This document shows, in pieces, positions 1 to 12,497 of a stretch of DNA of 64,000 nucleotides. The position numbers and the translations under genes were made by a program. This DNA is from Patiria miniata. Lineage: Eukaryota; Echinodermata; Asteroidea; Valvatida; Asterinidae. Within the stretch, counting starts at the first letter, position 1, and each line of letters starts with the position of its first letter. A model generated the notes under the pieces. That model was not told the DNA's origin, ran no database searches, and saw only the letters and a list, made by a program, of their open reading frames with translations. The stretch is from assembly GCF_015706575.1 (NCBI RefSeq), contig NW_024037065.1, positions 1,116,001 through 1,180,000 of the forward strand, given 5' to 3'.

Positions 1-170
1 ACCTGATTCCGAGACTGAGATATTGGGAGAGATATATATGGGGGAGAGGGGAGATCTATTTGGGGGGGAGGGATCTATTTGGGAGGGGAGAGGGAGATCT
101 ATTTGGGAGGGGAGAGGTGGGTAATTGGGGGAGAAGGGGATCATTTGGAGGGGTAAAGTCTGGTGACCTC
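1..170. repeat. G/A-rich minisatellite
   Basis: Irregular tandem copies of a G-rich unit around GGAGATCTATTTGGGAGG are visible, at least three of them between about 45 and 115, followed by more G/A-rich sequence. The open frame that crosses it is a by-product of the stop-poor repeat. No gene signal is seen. Confidence 0.7.
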
Positions 171-1100
171 CATTTATACCTACTGAAATATCTCATGGGC
201 CTTTCAGCTGGTCTGTGGATAGTCAGTTATAAATGTAAGTAAAGTTGCTGTTAAGGGTTAAAAATAATAATTTTCTTTAATGATTCATCTTTTATTATAG
301 CTGCTGAATGTCCAGGATTTTTTGCGGGGGGGGGGGGGGGGGGATTGGATGTTTTAATTCTTCCTACATTTGTCCAAAATGTTTAGTACATGTAGGTTAC
401 CCCAAACAACCTTCACATGTGGGCGTAAGTGGGGGGGGGGGGGGCTGTTAAATGTTTTAACCATGATCGTGAATTAAATTCAGTGACTGAATATGAATCT
501 GTGTAAATTTTCTTCAGTAGGAAAATGAATTAAATTATACAATTTGCACAATTTCAAGACAATGATGCTTACTGATGCCAAACCCGAGGCATCATTAGAA
601 AGCATGTCAACTGAGAAATATATAGACTGCACTTTTGCAATTGGTATGCGAAAAACAATTTAGTACTGAAAAGTTTCACATTCACAAGGCTAGAAGGTCT
701 TAATTCTTGAAAAGAGAATGCTCAAAAACCAGGTTTTTCTGTGCGCAGAATTGTTTTCCGGAGGGGGGTGGGTGGGTGAGGGTGTTGGGTGAGGGTGAGC
801 GCTGAAGGAGCGAAATTTTTGAGGGGGTTGTGAGCCTTCCCATTAGAAATATAATTTACACTACTCCTACTGCTATTTCTGGATATATCCCCCTTGTAAT
901 TTCAGATTTTGGTGATTCTGTTTACGCAATTAACTTACAAAAAATTTTTTGGTCCAACCTCTGGGGGGTTTGGACCCCAAGCCTCCTCTGTACATGCACC
1001 TGAAATCTTGGGAGACACTTAAATAATGCCAACCTTTCAACTCAGTTTCAAGTAAGTTCTTATCAAAGTTATTGTTTTTCAAATTACTTAAGTTTTTCAG
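171..1100. other. Non-coding stretch with G tracts
   Basis: This holds G homopolymers near 327-343 and 431-444 and a GGGTGAGGGT-type repeat near 762-800. I see no coding exon. It may be intron sequence of the gene whose last exon begins at 1101. Confidence 0.4.
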
Positions 1101-1276
1101 GGATTGAGGCATGCCTAGATGCTAACAAAATTCTTCCCGAGGAAATGTTTGAAGTAAGAGTCGACGATGCCACTGAAAAGAATCAAAAAGGCCCACTAAG
1201 ATCCCGTTTGCGCCAAAGGCCCTTACTGGACAACAAGACCTTTGTTTACGAGGATGCATTGCCTGGAATCGGTTAG
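1101..1276 (+). CDS. Possible terminal exon of an unrecognised gene
   Basis: A pyrimidine-rich acceptor (AAGTTTTTCAG) is followed by an open stretch of about 58 codons, entered in phase 2 and ending in TAG at 1274-1276. It reads IEACLDANKILPEEMF early on, then a basic segment (RSRLRQRP) and an acidic end. An AATAAA signal lies at 1376-1381, which fits a 3' terminal exon. I do not recognise the family. Upstream exons would lie to the left of the window or in its first kilobase, where none is evident. The evidence is only an acceptor, an open frame and a polyadenylation signal, so chance is a real alternative. Confidence 0.35.
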
Positions 1277-1680
1277 AGGTATCGTGACAAAAAATATTTT
1301 TAGAACTAACATTTGGTTACTTGAGTAGTGAGCTAAATCAAAACTTGTGAAAACGTGCCTTTAAGCTGAGCTATGAATAAAGGTAAAAAAGAAAACAAGA
1401 TTCAGCCTTGAGGAAACAATTGCTTTGTATGTACATATAAAGAAAGGCTATGAACATTATGACCCCAACAAAACATATAATTCAACTTGCAATGAAAATA
1501 TAATAAATATTGGAATTGTGCATTGTGGGGATTTTACGGAATATTACCTTTTTCCTAAAAGTCAATTAGTCAGTATTTTGAGCTGCCTTGAAAAATGCTT
1601 TAAATTCACAACTTGAGTAATTGAGTAAGACTATCTGCTAGAGAACAATATATGTAGTGGTTGATGTTAGCACTAGTAAG

Positions 1681-2714
1681 CTGTGGCGTAGCCCCCCCCC
1701 CCTCCCCCCCCCCCCACAAAATCTTCGCGTCCCGGAAAATAAACTTTTAGGAAAAAGAAAATAACATTTCCCGGGGCCCTTCAGCGGGCCCGGAACCCCA
1801 CGCCGTAAAGCCCCTGTCACACTTGTCCGAATCTATAATTCCGTTCATAAACCGATCTCAAATATTATTAATTCGGACACGTTCGGAGAGAAATATCAAA
1901 AACCAGCCAGAAATGAAAAGACACCGATCATAATCCGGTTTTATTCCAGATCTAATAAGTTGCTATTCCGATTGCAATCCGTCTATATTAAGAACCTCTC
2001 CGATCATCACCGGACATGCCAAACTCATTGATCTCAAGACCGACCGCTTTCCGAACATTCCGTTTATATTCGGTGCGTCCGTTTTTTGATCGGCATTACA
2101 ATGGTGTGGGTTCGGAATGAACTCTGAATACATACGGTTATCGATCGGAATCGGAGGCCTGATCCGTACTCTTCCGTACCTATTCCGCATTGCAACGAAT
2201 GGCAACGAATGAGTACAGTGTGTATTCCGTGCATATTCCGTGTGTATACCGGATACCGTCCGTATTGAGGTTGCCGCGACAATTCGGAGAAATTATTAAA
2301 CAGGTTCAATAATTTCTCCGAGTTACTCAGTGCATCACCGAACGTACACGAGTATATAGCGTGGAAAACCGAGGGAAATCCGTTTGAGTTCAGTTCAAAC
2401 CGATTAAACACCGAATCCACCATGTTTTACTCGGAACATGAACGGAGTGACGATTCGGACAAGTGTGACAGGGGCTTAGGGGCTTTGCGCTTGCATTTTG
2501 TCTGCCGCTCTGCCAGAGTTTTTGCCCGTCCAGAACACTGTTTTGGTATTCTGAAAACGGCCTGATACGATTTCAGAAATGAAAAGAAATACGCCAATGA
2601 CCCCCCCCCCCCATTGAAATCCTTGGTCTGCCACTGGATTGAGCAATAATTTGGAGCCCCCGAGAAAATCAAGCAGCCCCCCCCAAGGAAAAAAATCCTT
2701 GCTACGCCACTAAT
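1681..2714. repeat. Outer inverted-repeat element with C/G tracts
   Basis: GTGGCGTAGC near 1682 and its complement GCTACGCCAC near 2700 bracket C-rich tracts and a second, inner MITE at 1808-2477. The arrangement suggests an older short-TIR element split by the inner one. Ends of the type 'TAGTGGCGTAGCAAGG' are very common in marine invertebrate genomes (recollection). The ORF reading SGVARIFFLGGG is part of this repeat, not a gene. Confidence 0.5.
1808..2477. mobile_element. MITE with 25-bp terminal inverted repeats
   Basis: AAGCCCCTGTCACACTTG and the following seven bases at 1808-1832 reappear as the exact complement at 2453-2477. The 670-bp body is packed with ATTCCG/CGGAAT motifs, about one per 20-30 bp, and has no credible ORF. 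This is a non-autonomous DNA element of unknown superfamily. No clean target-site duplication was found. Confidence 0.8.
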
Positions 2715-3031
2715 ACACTGTAAAACCGTGTGTTTAACTTCTAAACACATATATAAACGCATATCTGTAACACTTTATAAACGTTTTGACGCGATTATAA
2801 ATAAACACTGAACACATTATGTTTAACATCTGAACACTAATATAAACACACAACTGTAAAACTTTGTAAACACTTTGACGCGTTTATGAATAAACACTGA
2901 ACACTCATGTTTATATTTGAACACTAAACGTTTATTTCTTTAAACACATAAACATATGAACATGTTTTATTTACTGTTTACTTTCTAAACACAATGTACT
3001 TTTAAACACGTCAATGTGTTTATAGCATAAG
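2712..3031. repeat. TAAACAC-rich MITE-like repeat, copy 1
   Basis: The stretch starts with TACACTGTAAAACCGTGTG and continues as irregular repeats of TAAACAC, ACTTTATAAA and GACGCG motifs. The same vocabulary occurs at 12498-12650 and 22330-22562. The array at 57300-58195 ends with the complementary terminus ACCGGTTTTACAGTGTA. No coding potential. Confidence 0.65.
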
Positions 3032-3120
3032 GCCGTTTTTTTTTAATTACTTGGATTACGGAATTTTTGGGTCCCCATTTCCGGCGGCGAGCGGGAAATG
3101 AAAAAAAAAAAAAAAAAAAT
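3032..3120 (+). repeat. Dispersed terminus-like repeat, left copy
   Basis: GGCCG, a T run, AATTACTTGGATTACGGAA, then TTTCCGGCGGCGAGCGGG and an A run. The same ordered block lies in inverted orientation at 12361-12497 and in degenerate form at 63240-63312. It may be the left end of a large element containing the gene at 4486-9854, or simply a dispersed repeat. Confidence 0.55.
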
Positions 3121-4485
3121 GGGGGCGCCCTATCATCCAACATGGCGGCGCCCATAGAGACATGAAGAAACAAAAACGGGCACGAGAATGAACAGTCACT
3201 GCATTTTCAAAACCACGGTTTCAAAGAAATAGTGACCATGGAGTGACCAACGGCCCTTTCCTTTCTTTATTTCTTCAAACCTGTGCAATAATTGGTACTG
3301 GCGTATATTTTATGAGTTTTGTAATGCTCTGTGTACAAAGAATGGCAGCAACTAAATGAAAAACCGTGGCTCATAACAAACGCGTAGACTGTAGGTTCCG
3401 GGTGCTGTGGCATCGTGAACGTACATGACGTGACCCAGTACAGTGCATAGCTAGCTAGGTTGTCCGATTCCATGCATGCACCAAACAGGTCAGAGGACTA
3501 GACCACTATTCACTACGGGGGAGCGGTATAGTTTCACTGTACATGTACTGTTGAACAGAACGTGACCCGTAATTTCAGAATATCTAAAGTATATATTTCT
3601 AACAACGCCTTTCCAAACATCTCCTTTAGAACAATAGAAATACACATTTTACACAAAAGGTGCAAAGGTACGACTTTACTCACCCCTACATAATAAATGT
3701 TGCGACCCGAGCACCAAACACCTCAAACTTGACGCAACTTTAGCCAATTTTTCTCAAATTAGACGTTTAAAGCAAAATCAGAGTATAATACACATAAGAA
3801 TATATAGGAATAACAAAGTCGGTGTAACAATAAAACAAAATCAAAGACAACGCTAGTTTGTATTTTACGCTAATGTTTCAACATAGCAGACATGGAAGAT
3901 CTGGTTCCTATTGCAATGCATGATAGGCGTCCCATACTGCAATCATAGAACCAGACTACCGCTGAATATGCATTAACAACGAGGTCACCAAACAAAAATG
4001 AAAAACTCTTTATAATTGGACTTAAAAAAACTACCTTTTCCTGTAGACCAATCAGAAAACTGAAACACATCGTAATTGTAAATCTCTAAACTGGGACCAC
4101 TACACAAAACAATTAATATCAAACACTAAGCTGTTTCACGTATGTTTCAAAAAGTTCCAAAGCTTGCATTTTATGTTACGTTTGACACAAAATGGCAAAA
4201 TTAATTATTCAAAAATCAATAGCAAATCAGTTGATGATGTCATCGTGACATCACTTCACATTTGGGATATTAGTACAATTTCCTACCAACCCAACTAGTT
4301 TCATTACGATCGAATATTCGCTTATATGTGTTTCAAGAAATGACAAAATTACTCACTGAATCAATAACAACAGTCGATGACGTCTTCCTGACGTCACTTG
4401 TTTATAATACTAGCACCATTCCCTAGTGGAAAAAGAAAAACAATCAGAGAAACAAAAGCGGTCCCGCTGTGCGCGAAACAGCTAA
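3121..4485. other. Non-coding region with TGACGTCA-like pairs
   Basis: No gene is seen. Two paired, degenerate TGACGTCA palindromes lie near 4237-4256 and 4377-4397, in the same AT-rich setting as those at 18.3-20.3 kb, so diverged copies of that repeat monomer are present. The 3' flank of the minus-strand gene at 4486 also lies here. Confidence 0.4.
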
Positions 4486-7400
4486 TTACTTCACTTTTCC
4501 CCTAGTAACTAGTGGCTTCCCAATATCGAGACAGCTTTGGCACATCGGCCGCACTGATGCAAACTTTTGCGCGGCTTCCGTCAACCTGTGGTCGTCTTCA
4601 TCAACGTCCGTTTCTCCACAGTATACACAGATTGTGCCGAAGTACTGTCCAACAACTGGGAATAAGAAAGAAACGGAATTCATGCATTAGCGGGCCCGCG
4701 CTAAACACGTTTTAAAGCAGACTGACGGTTGCACAGATCATCTTTGGCCTGGCACGGGCTTAATACCGCATTCCAAAATGTAATTGAGAAAGGTGTGTAC
4801 ACTAATGTAAAACATTAATGACATTACATGTACATACCAGTGTAGTATGCCGTTTCTATTTGGCTGGAACACGTGATAGACTCTCTTGAAACATGTACGC
4901 TGTGCTTTTCATGACCTGGAGGAAAGAGCGAGTTACCACATTGGTAACTCAACTCGTCCTCCATGTCAATTATTGCGTCTCTCTCCCGGGACGAAGGTTT
5001 CTTGGCCGAGTAGACAAGGCGACGCTTTCCACATTCCCTGCATGATACGTGCATTCTTGCTTTCTCTGAATGTGCACATAGAAAACAAAAACAGGCGTAT
5101 ATGTACATGTAATTTCTGTAGCACTGGACTTTCAATTTAACTTGACCAAAATAAAACCCATGGTTAAATAAATTATTCAAATTTAAATTTTAAACTACAT
5201 GTATACTGTACATGTACAAACAATGGATGCTGTATGAATGCACCTCTTGTGAGTAGAGATTTGTTGCTCTTGTCATTTTCTGTGACGTCGACACGCCCTT
5301 GTCTTGATGGCATGTCCACGTCAGGGGACAATTGAGGGGTGCCATATACCACAGAAAATGGGAGAAAGTGCTCATTATCAGGGGCAAGAACGGGGTCTGG
5401 CGACCATTTCAGGTCCCCATACAGATCGTCCGACATCCTGGGAGGGTTGAGGTAGCAATATGCACAGCTGTCCACTTCTTCCAGCTTGCATTTTTTCACC
5501 TGAAGTACAAAAGGCAAAGAAGCTTAAATAATCAGTACGTGTGGCATTAATGTCTATAAATGTAAGTACCAAACATCAAACATGAATAGGCCTACCCGTT
5601 CTGGTCAAAAACTATATACATCGTAAACTAAAGAGGAACGATTTTGATCGCTGAAAAGATTGTGAATTTTGTCGACTTCTTCACTATGCGTAGTCTGCTT
5701 CTAATAGAGTTATTGTACCTTTTGGTTACAATGACTTTTATTGCTTCCATCATGCATCATATCAGTACACAGGTCTATTCCAAAAAGGCGTATTGATATT
5801 TACCTGAAACGCATATTGACTCCTTCTGCAGTGCTTCTGAAAGAAACGGGAGAACATTAGGTCTTTTTCCATTTCTTTCCGTGACCAGTTTAGGCGTGCA
5901 TTTTGCGAAACAACACCTAGCATTTCTTCCAATGCAATAGTGTTAATTTGTTCGTCACTCAGCGCTTTCTTCACGTTCACTTGGGCCTCTTTGAATTGAA
6001 GTCTTCCAAAACGCTTCTGGAGCACTTCTACGACCTTCAAAGGACAATCCGAAAGAGTAAGAAAAAAGGGAAGGGCGGGTATCTAGGTTAAATTTATGGA
6101 CTTAAACACTCTACAATGCTAATAAAAATATAATCATATAATATAGGACATTAATATTCTGCAGCTTCTACATTACTGCGCATTACAAATCTATTTATTA
6201 AAATATAAGTAAAGGTGCTTACTTCACTTGTCGATTCCAGCAACGCTGTCTTAAATGAAGGCAAATCGTGAGCCTCTTTCCTTGTAGATTTTAGACCGTT
6301 ACAACGCTTCATTATTTTTTCGTAGTCTGCGGCCATTTCGTTTCTTGCTAGTGACACATTCTGCAATGCCAGGTTGAGTAGTGACATGATCCTCTCTGCA
6401 GGATTTAAATAACTACCATGAGGAGCTGTCCTTGCATGTATGAACATGTCCAGATCCAATGCTGCAAAAATAAATACAAAGTTAACACAATTATAATAAA
6501 TTTAGGTACACTTGTAAACTCACAAAGAAGCAACAAATTAGTCCCAGTGTACTATCAAATGAGATTCAGAGTGTGTTACCAATAAATAGAGCTATAGCTG
6601 CTATCTGCACTGATGGGTTAGTTGTTCTATGGTCGGGCCCTCCATCGGTGAAGTTGATAAGAATACTCTTGTCGAGGTTTACACCATCCTCGCAGTGTCG
6701 CTCCCTTAACAAGTCAATAACTTCACATGCATGTCGTTGGGCTGTTGATGGTTCAAAAATCTGAAGGAAAAAACACAATGTTATTGAACTTACATGGCGG
6801 ATTGTTTTCCATAGACTCAAGAGTGAAGACATACGTTTGCCCTAAACAAAAGTATAACGAACGTTTCGTAAAATAAATTTACCTTGTTTTTGATTCTGAC
6901 ATAAACATCTCCATTGTAGAAGCTGTCCCTTGGCCCCTCTGGAATATCTGCATGAAATGTAACTGATGGGACAAGACCACAGACATGGAAATCATGGTCA
7001 AGTGCCTTGGTGGCACGTTCTGGGTCTGCAGAGGTGAGGGATTTGCCGTGTGCACGCACTCCAGTTGAAACCGGTGCATGAGGTTCACCTACTGGAACTA
7101 CGGCTTTGTCATCCAGACATAGGAAGACTGCATGATCTTTCCATTTTACGGCGAATTCCTGCATTAAACAAAAAAAAATGCTTATACATGTACATGTACA
7201 TGGTGATTTATTTTATAGGAATGTCCGCCCCTATAAATGTTTAGATGGTGGGGGTAAGCGTACGCATTGATACCGTATCCAGAGGAAGCACTTCATAAAA
7301 AAATACATAGCATTTAAAAAATGGTTGCAGGATCAGCATAAAATGTTTCCTTTTCACACTACATGTATACTTAAATGCCTTTTATCATCAAAATCATGTC

Positions 7401-9854
7401 TGTGAATAGTTACAAGTGATAAATCTTATGCTAAAGATTACCTTCAGTAACTTGAAGTTAAATCCAGCATACTTGCTGTCTGGATGTTCTTGCCGGAGGA
7501 GACGCTGCTGAACGGCATACTTCACATTAAAGCGGCCCGTGTATCTCACGGCAGCGTTAGAGTGAGGGTTTGATGGCCAAAATTGAAACCTGCAAAGCAA
7601 CAAAATCCCAATTAACGTATTAAAATTAGTTTTCAGTATGAAATATTAATGTCTGTTGATGCTTCGATACAGTTTGAGAGTTAAGGATCAGTCTAAGATC
7701 CCACAAAACACAACACGCTGAACACAACATTTAATAGACAGCTTTAAATGTACACAAGAAAGACCAAACCTCATCCAGCTGGTACTTGGTATGTTTGCAT
7801 CTGCAGGTAGCCTCTCCATAATCTGCCGTCTCAAATCAGCTACACTTACTGCAAAAGGCATGTACAGTTGGGTGTCATGCCTGCGATCGTCGACAACACA
7901 GACTTCATCCAAGAACTTTGATAGTTCTTCCCAAAATACGTCGAACTTTGTCGACGACGCATTTCCATTCATGGACCTCAGGTCATAGAACAGGTCTGGC
8001 TCATCACTATCTGCTATGAACCTGAGGACACGCTGGTCTATTGCTGTCTGGTTTGACGTTTCAGAGGCTGATGCATCCTCCTTGATGAACCTGAACATAT
8101 CTCGGAGGATGGCTGGTTTTACTTTTGCTGACTGCATGTATCTGTCGATGAATTCTTTTCGCATTGCCCTTGTTGAGTACCTTGGGATATGCAGCTTTAT
8201 TTGACCGATTAGATCCATGTCGCGCTCTTGTATACGCTGCTCTTTCTTGAAAGGAACCCTCCATATGTATGTCAAATTACCAAGATAATTTCCCTGGTAG
8301 TAAGTCCACATGGCAAAAGGTACATCCAAGGCAAGCTGAAGAACCCACTTTCTTCGTTCGTAACGATCCTCAGGCTCAAACCGTATCAGAGACATTGGCA
8401 CGTACTCATCAACCCCAGAAAGAGCCGTTTGAAGATCGCGATACTGTACTGGAACATGTCTAGATGCTGAAAAATACAATTTGTATAAGCAAAATTTACT
8501 TTCATTTTCATTCATTTACAAACATTCTGTAATTAGTTTAGACTTAATTCCGTATCAAAAAGTGGTATTTTTTTTACAAAGATTAATGTGTACTTATAGG
8601 CCCCTATTCGCAAAATAAATTGTGCAACCATTGAAGCTAGAAATATGTAGGCCTAATTCCAATGCAAGATACATAGAAATGAAACAGACATTTTTACCTT
8701 CAGTAATTTGGAATGTAAACTCGTTGTCTGGGGATCGCACAGGCTGTTCAGCAACATGGTGGGCATCATTTCTTTCTACCTGTTTGGACAGAAACACGAG
8801 GTATTTCTGCATGCTTTCTACTAGACTTGACAGACTCTGGGAGACAAACTGCCACCTGTTCTCGCTCAGGTATGGTTGTAGAAGTATGTTGCACCATGTA
8901 TCAATATGCAACTTCAATTCGGCATATTTGATCTGCAAAGTACCAAAGGTTTGTTGAAAATAAATATCGGAGTAGTAAATTTCAATCAAGGCCATTTATT
9001 AATGTTGGAATTTGAGTACATGTACATTAAAATGTTTATTCTGTTTTGGGGGAAGAATGTAGGTTTTATGAGGTGATCAATTTAACCTGTCTTCTTGTCT
9101 TTAAATGTTATTTTTTTGTCCATATAACATAAAATTAAGTCATACGCTTAAATTCACCTTTGGTGCAGGCCGGTGAAGTACTTTGGGATCACAATACCCA
9201 TGGAATTTCTGAAACATATTCGGTATGGGGCAGTTCCTCTCCGCAAATTGTCCGTGATGGAAATCAATGTACCTGAAAGACAACAAAGTAGAATTTCTTA
9301 AGTATCATTCCAAACTATATTTTGTTGTACAAGGTAAAAGAAACCTTTAAATAAAATTGTAGTTTTCGTTTCGAATTATGTGGAGAGAGGTTAAAGTACA
9401 TGTTCGTTTTAAATGTAGGCCAACATACCAGAGTGTATCAACCAGGGTTTTCACAAATTTTGTGCCACGCTCGGATGCATCAGCCTTGGTCCACCCAACT
9501 CCTTGTTCAGATAGCATATCGATGCAGGCATTGTGCAATCTGTCAACCGATGTCATCTTTGCTGCAGACCTGTATTGAAGATTAACTTTATATAAATACA
9601 TTTTTGAGCAAGATGTTGCTTTTTTTTCTTGAAACACATCTGAATTATTCCAAAGAAACAAAAGCAAATAGTTAAATCAACGTTACTTTTTGGACGGCAA
9701 ATGCGAACAGTCCTTCTGAGCTTGCATCATCACCGTGAAAGCTGACTTCGTTGGATGTTGTTCTTCATGCTGCCCCTCGCATATGATGTCCAGCACTTTA
9801 TACTGAAAAAGCACTAGGTCTTCCACTTTAAGGGTAACATCTATTTCAGCAAAT
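4486..9854 (-). CDS. 13-exon gene with D-D-E transposase-like core
   Basis: Exons in gene order: 9854-9687, 9569-9429, 9272-9158, 8932-8698, 8466-7770, 7589-7442, 7158-6883, 6760-6580, 6461-6223, 6034-5804, 5499-5244, 5065-4838, 4655-4486. All junctions are GT/AG and all phases agree, giving about 1,027 codons; the N-terminus is missing. The middle carries FLCLDDKAVVPVGEP, INFTDGGPDHR and LNPAERIMS, a spacing and context like a D-D-E catalytic triad of an RNase H-fold transposase. Upstream is a conserved VVDDRRHDTQLYMPF block. The C-terminus has cysteine pairs (CAYC, CREC, CVYCGE, CQSC) that look zinc-binding. I recall many uncharacterised cnidarian, sponge and deuterostome proteins with the same blocks, but no named superfamily. 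Introns and the intact frame suggest a functional or recently functional gene. Whether it is a host gene or transposon-borne is open. Confidence 0.75.
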
Positions 9855-11938
9855 CTGCAACATTATCAACGATCCCTATTTACACATCTCATACTTACAT
9901 GCTGGCCTACATGTATAATCAAAACACAGTCAAATATGAAGCAGCACACCATTTGCTTTGCATGATACATGAAATCAATCAAAGTGAATATAGTGATTGT
10001 TTTTAATGATGAAAACACACTTTAAATGGAAACTCACAGATGTATGTGTTTTCTATTTTGTTTAAATGTATCAGGTTAATATTAAACAGTCGTTTTTCAT
10101 AAATACCTTTCTAGTGATTTTTTATGCATTGGGGCAAAATTTGAGGCTACATTACAGGTAATTGATTTTCAGCCAATTTTTTTTCATTCTTTAATATAGA
10201 AAAGTAGCAACATTTTTACCTGATGCATTTAAAAAGGCAAAAATGACTATCGACAGTTAAATATTAACGTGCTATGTCTACTTTGCGGGATGCATACTAG
10301 TTACCCAAAACAATAAATATGGCACATAATTGACACATGGAAGTATTAATATGCGATATTAAAATGCAGCATTTGCTCAATTGTTAAAAGTGAAAAGCAG
10401 CCCACCACCTTTAATAACACTCAATCAATTTAATTACTCTTCAATCCTTTTGTGATCCTTCATGCCTTTTGTTTTCACTGCCAATTTTCCAACAAAAAAG
10501 TTCTGAAAAAGAGAGCATCTTCATCAGATCAGAAGCAGGAGAAGCACACAAGCCCATATACAAAGATGCATTTGCAGATGATTTGTTTGAAATTTGCCTC
10601 GTTTTAAAAATGGAGGCTAAGTCATGTTTCATGGTTTTTCAAACTTTTACCATACACACTAATAAAGCCCGATGTATATGTTTGCTTGTTCAATGTTGAA
10701 AAACTATTTTGATATGAATAAGATCACTTGAAAGTTCTTCGGAACTATTCCTTGTTTTCTTAAATCTAAATACTGCACCGGTCTTCACCACAGCAGATTA
10801 AATGTGCAACAGAAAACAAAAGTGCTTTTTTATGACAAAAGCGAGGCAATTAATATGTTTGAAGATGGCTAGCATATTCACTACATGGCATCTAAACTAC
10901 TAGTGGCATCCATCACTCAGACAGATCTGGTATGAAAACAATGTGCTAGTACTAGGATAAATATACAATAGAAAGGAGCAAAAGAAAGGCACACGATGAG
11001 CAAATCAGAAATCTAGCAAGCTTACATTGCTTTTTAAAACTTACCGCATCACCTAAAGATTGCAGCATCAAAAGAGAAAGAAAATAAATTGATATTAAAA
11101 TTACAACACATTGACACAATTGTATTTTATGTCATCGTTTTGTTTTTCAGCTCGAATAAAAACAAAACTGCCTTCCCCATCATTCATGAGACACTTTCTG
11201 TCAAATAAAACGAAAAATTAAACTTGTTTTAAAAAGATAAAATATGCCTATTTATCACAATATTCCAAAAATACCTGTTTGATACAGGGCTATTTTAAAG
11301 TGTAAGCCCCAATATTTGTTTCCAATTTTTTTAAATAAAGGTTTTAATACAAACTCATCTCTTTCGCCCTCCCAACTAATATTCCTAATCCCTTCCACAC
11401 TATTATTAATAAGTTCCATAAAAAGCAGCACGAGTTTGATCAAGAGATCTTATCTCATGATGAATTACCACTCCCTCGAAAACTAGCTTCATCACTTTCA
11501 TGTTTCAAATAGTGATCGATCACTCTCCGCAATTTTGAGCACAAACCACGAGTCACATTTCTGCAGCCTGCTGGCTGCGATGACGCAATTTGCCTGCTAT
11601 GTGGTCCCCCTATCAGTTTAATATTTGCTTATTTGTTTTCCCAAAATACTATAGGCTATTCATTTGAATCATTGTTTGTTGATGGCCGAATAAATAATAA
11701 TAACTATGTGCACGATGTATGTACGTACAAAATAAACATTAAAACGGCCGTCTGACCTCCCCATACTTGTATACAAAAATGCTATTAGTACGTTTACGCT
11801 GGAAGTACATGCACACATTATCATAAAATTAAACCGCGTGTTCTTCTTCCTTCACAACGCACGCTCATGTACAATAAACCGGTGAGAATAAACTCTTTCT
11901 CTGACTCACTCGTTCTGTTCTGTGGACGCCGCAGATAC
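9855..11938. other. Mostly AT-rich non-coding region
   Basis: The missing 5' exon(s) of the gene at 4486-9854 should lie upstream of 9854, but I cannot place one with confidence in this stretch. A 76-codon plus-strand frame at 10469-10699 has no family resemblance or splice support. No repeat with clear ends is seen. Confidence 0.35.
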
Positions 11939-12097
11939 CCTTTTGATATCTTTGTCCGACGGACTTATCCCCGTCCTACATATGACGTCACGTATGACTT
12001 CCGAAGGGGAACATTTAATCAACCTTCTTGTAGTAGGTCTGGACCCTTCACGCACCCTCACGAGAAGACAAACGGATCTCCCGGCGTGGTCGGCCAT
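11939..12097 (-). CDS. Possible first coding exon
   Basis: ATG at 12097 sits in a good initiation context (ACAATGG) and opens 53 codons beginning MADHAGRSVCLLVRVREG. It ends at AAAAGG followed by GTATCT, a usable donor. The segment is CpG-rich, unlike its flanks, as expected at a promoter. It could be the first exon of the gene at 4486-9854, but it ends in phase 0 whereas the 9854 exon needs two preceding bases, so an intermediate exon would be required. It may belong to an unrelated or decayed gene. Confidence 0.3.
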
Positions 12098-12360
12098 TGT
12101 TGCAGTACGACCTAACACAGTGCATGCATTGCACACTGCATGCATTGACAGCGCGCGGCCTGGCCATGCACAATATTTACGGCCACGTGTGGTCTGTGCA
12201 CGGACTCACCATGTGCACCATACATGGCTGCGCGCGGCCCGCACGGCACAGTCTGTAGTCGTCGCCAGTCTAAGTCATGTCGTTCGATCAATCCAGTACT
12301 AATACTATGGTTTACAGGCCTGGACAGCGCGCAATATAGAGTTTTTTGTACAATAGGCAC

Positions 12361-12497
12361 ATTTTTTTTTTTTTTTTTTTTTTTTTTGGGGGTAGTCAGA
12401 ATCGACAATTTCCGGCGGCGATTTTTTTAATTTTTTTCAAAATTCCGATTTTTTCCGGCGGCGATTCCGTAATCCAAGTAATTAAAAAAAACCGGCC
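12361..12497 (-). repeat. Dispersed terminus-like repeat, right copy
   Basis: A T run, then TTTCCGGCGGCGA twice, then GATTCCGTAATCCAAGTAAT, an A run and CCGGCC. This is the inverted counterpart of the block at 3032-3120. It abuts the left inverted arm that starts at 12498. Confidence 0.55.

Noticed and set aside
2427-2762. 111-codon minus-strand ORF reading SGVARIFFLGGG
   Set aside because: It runs across a dispersed repeat end and a G tract. Such peptides are common spurious predictions from this repeat.
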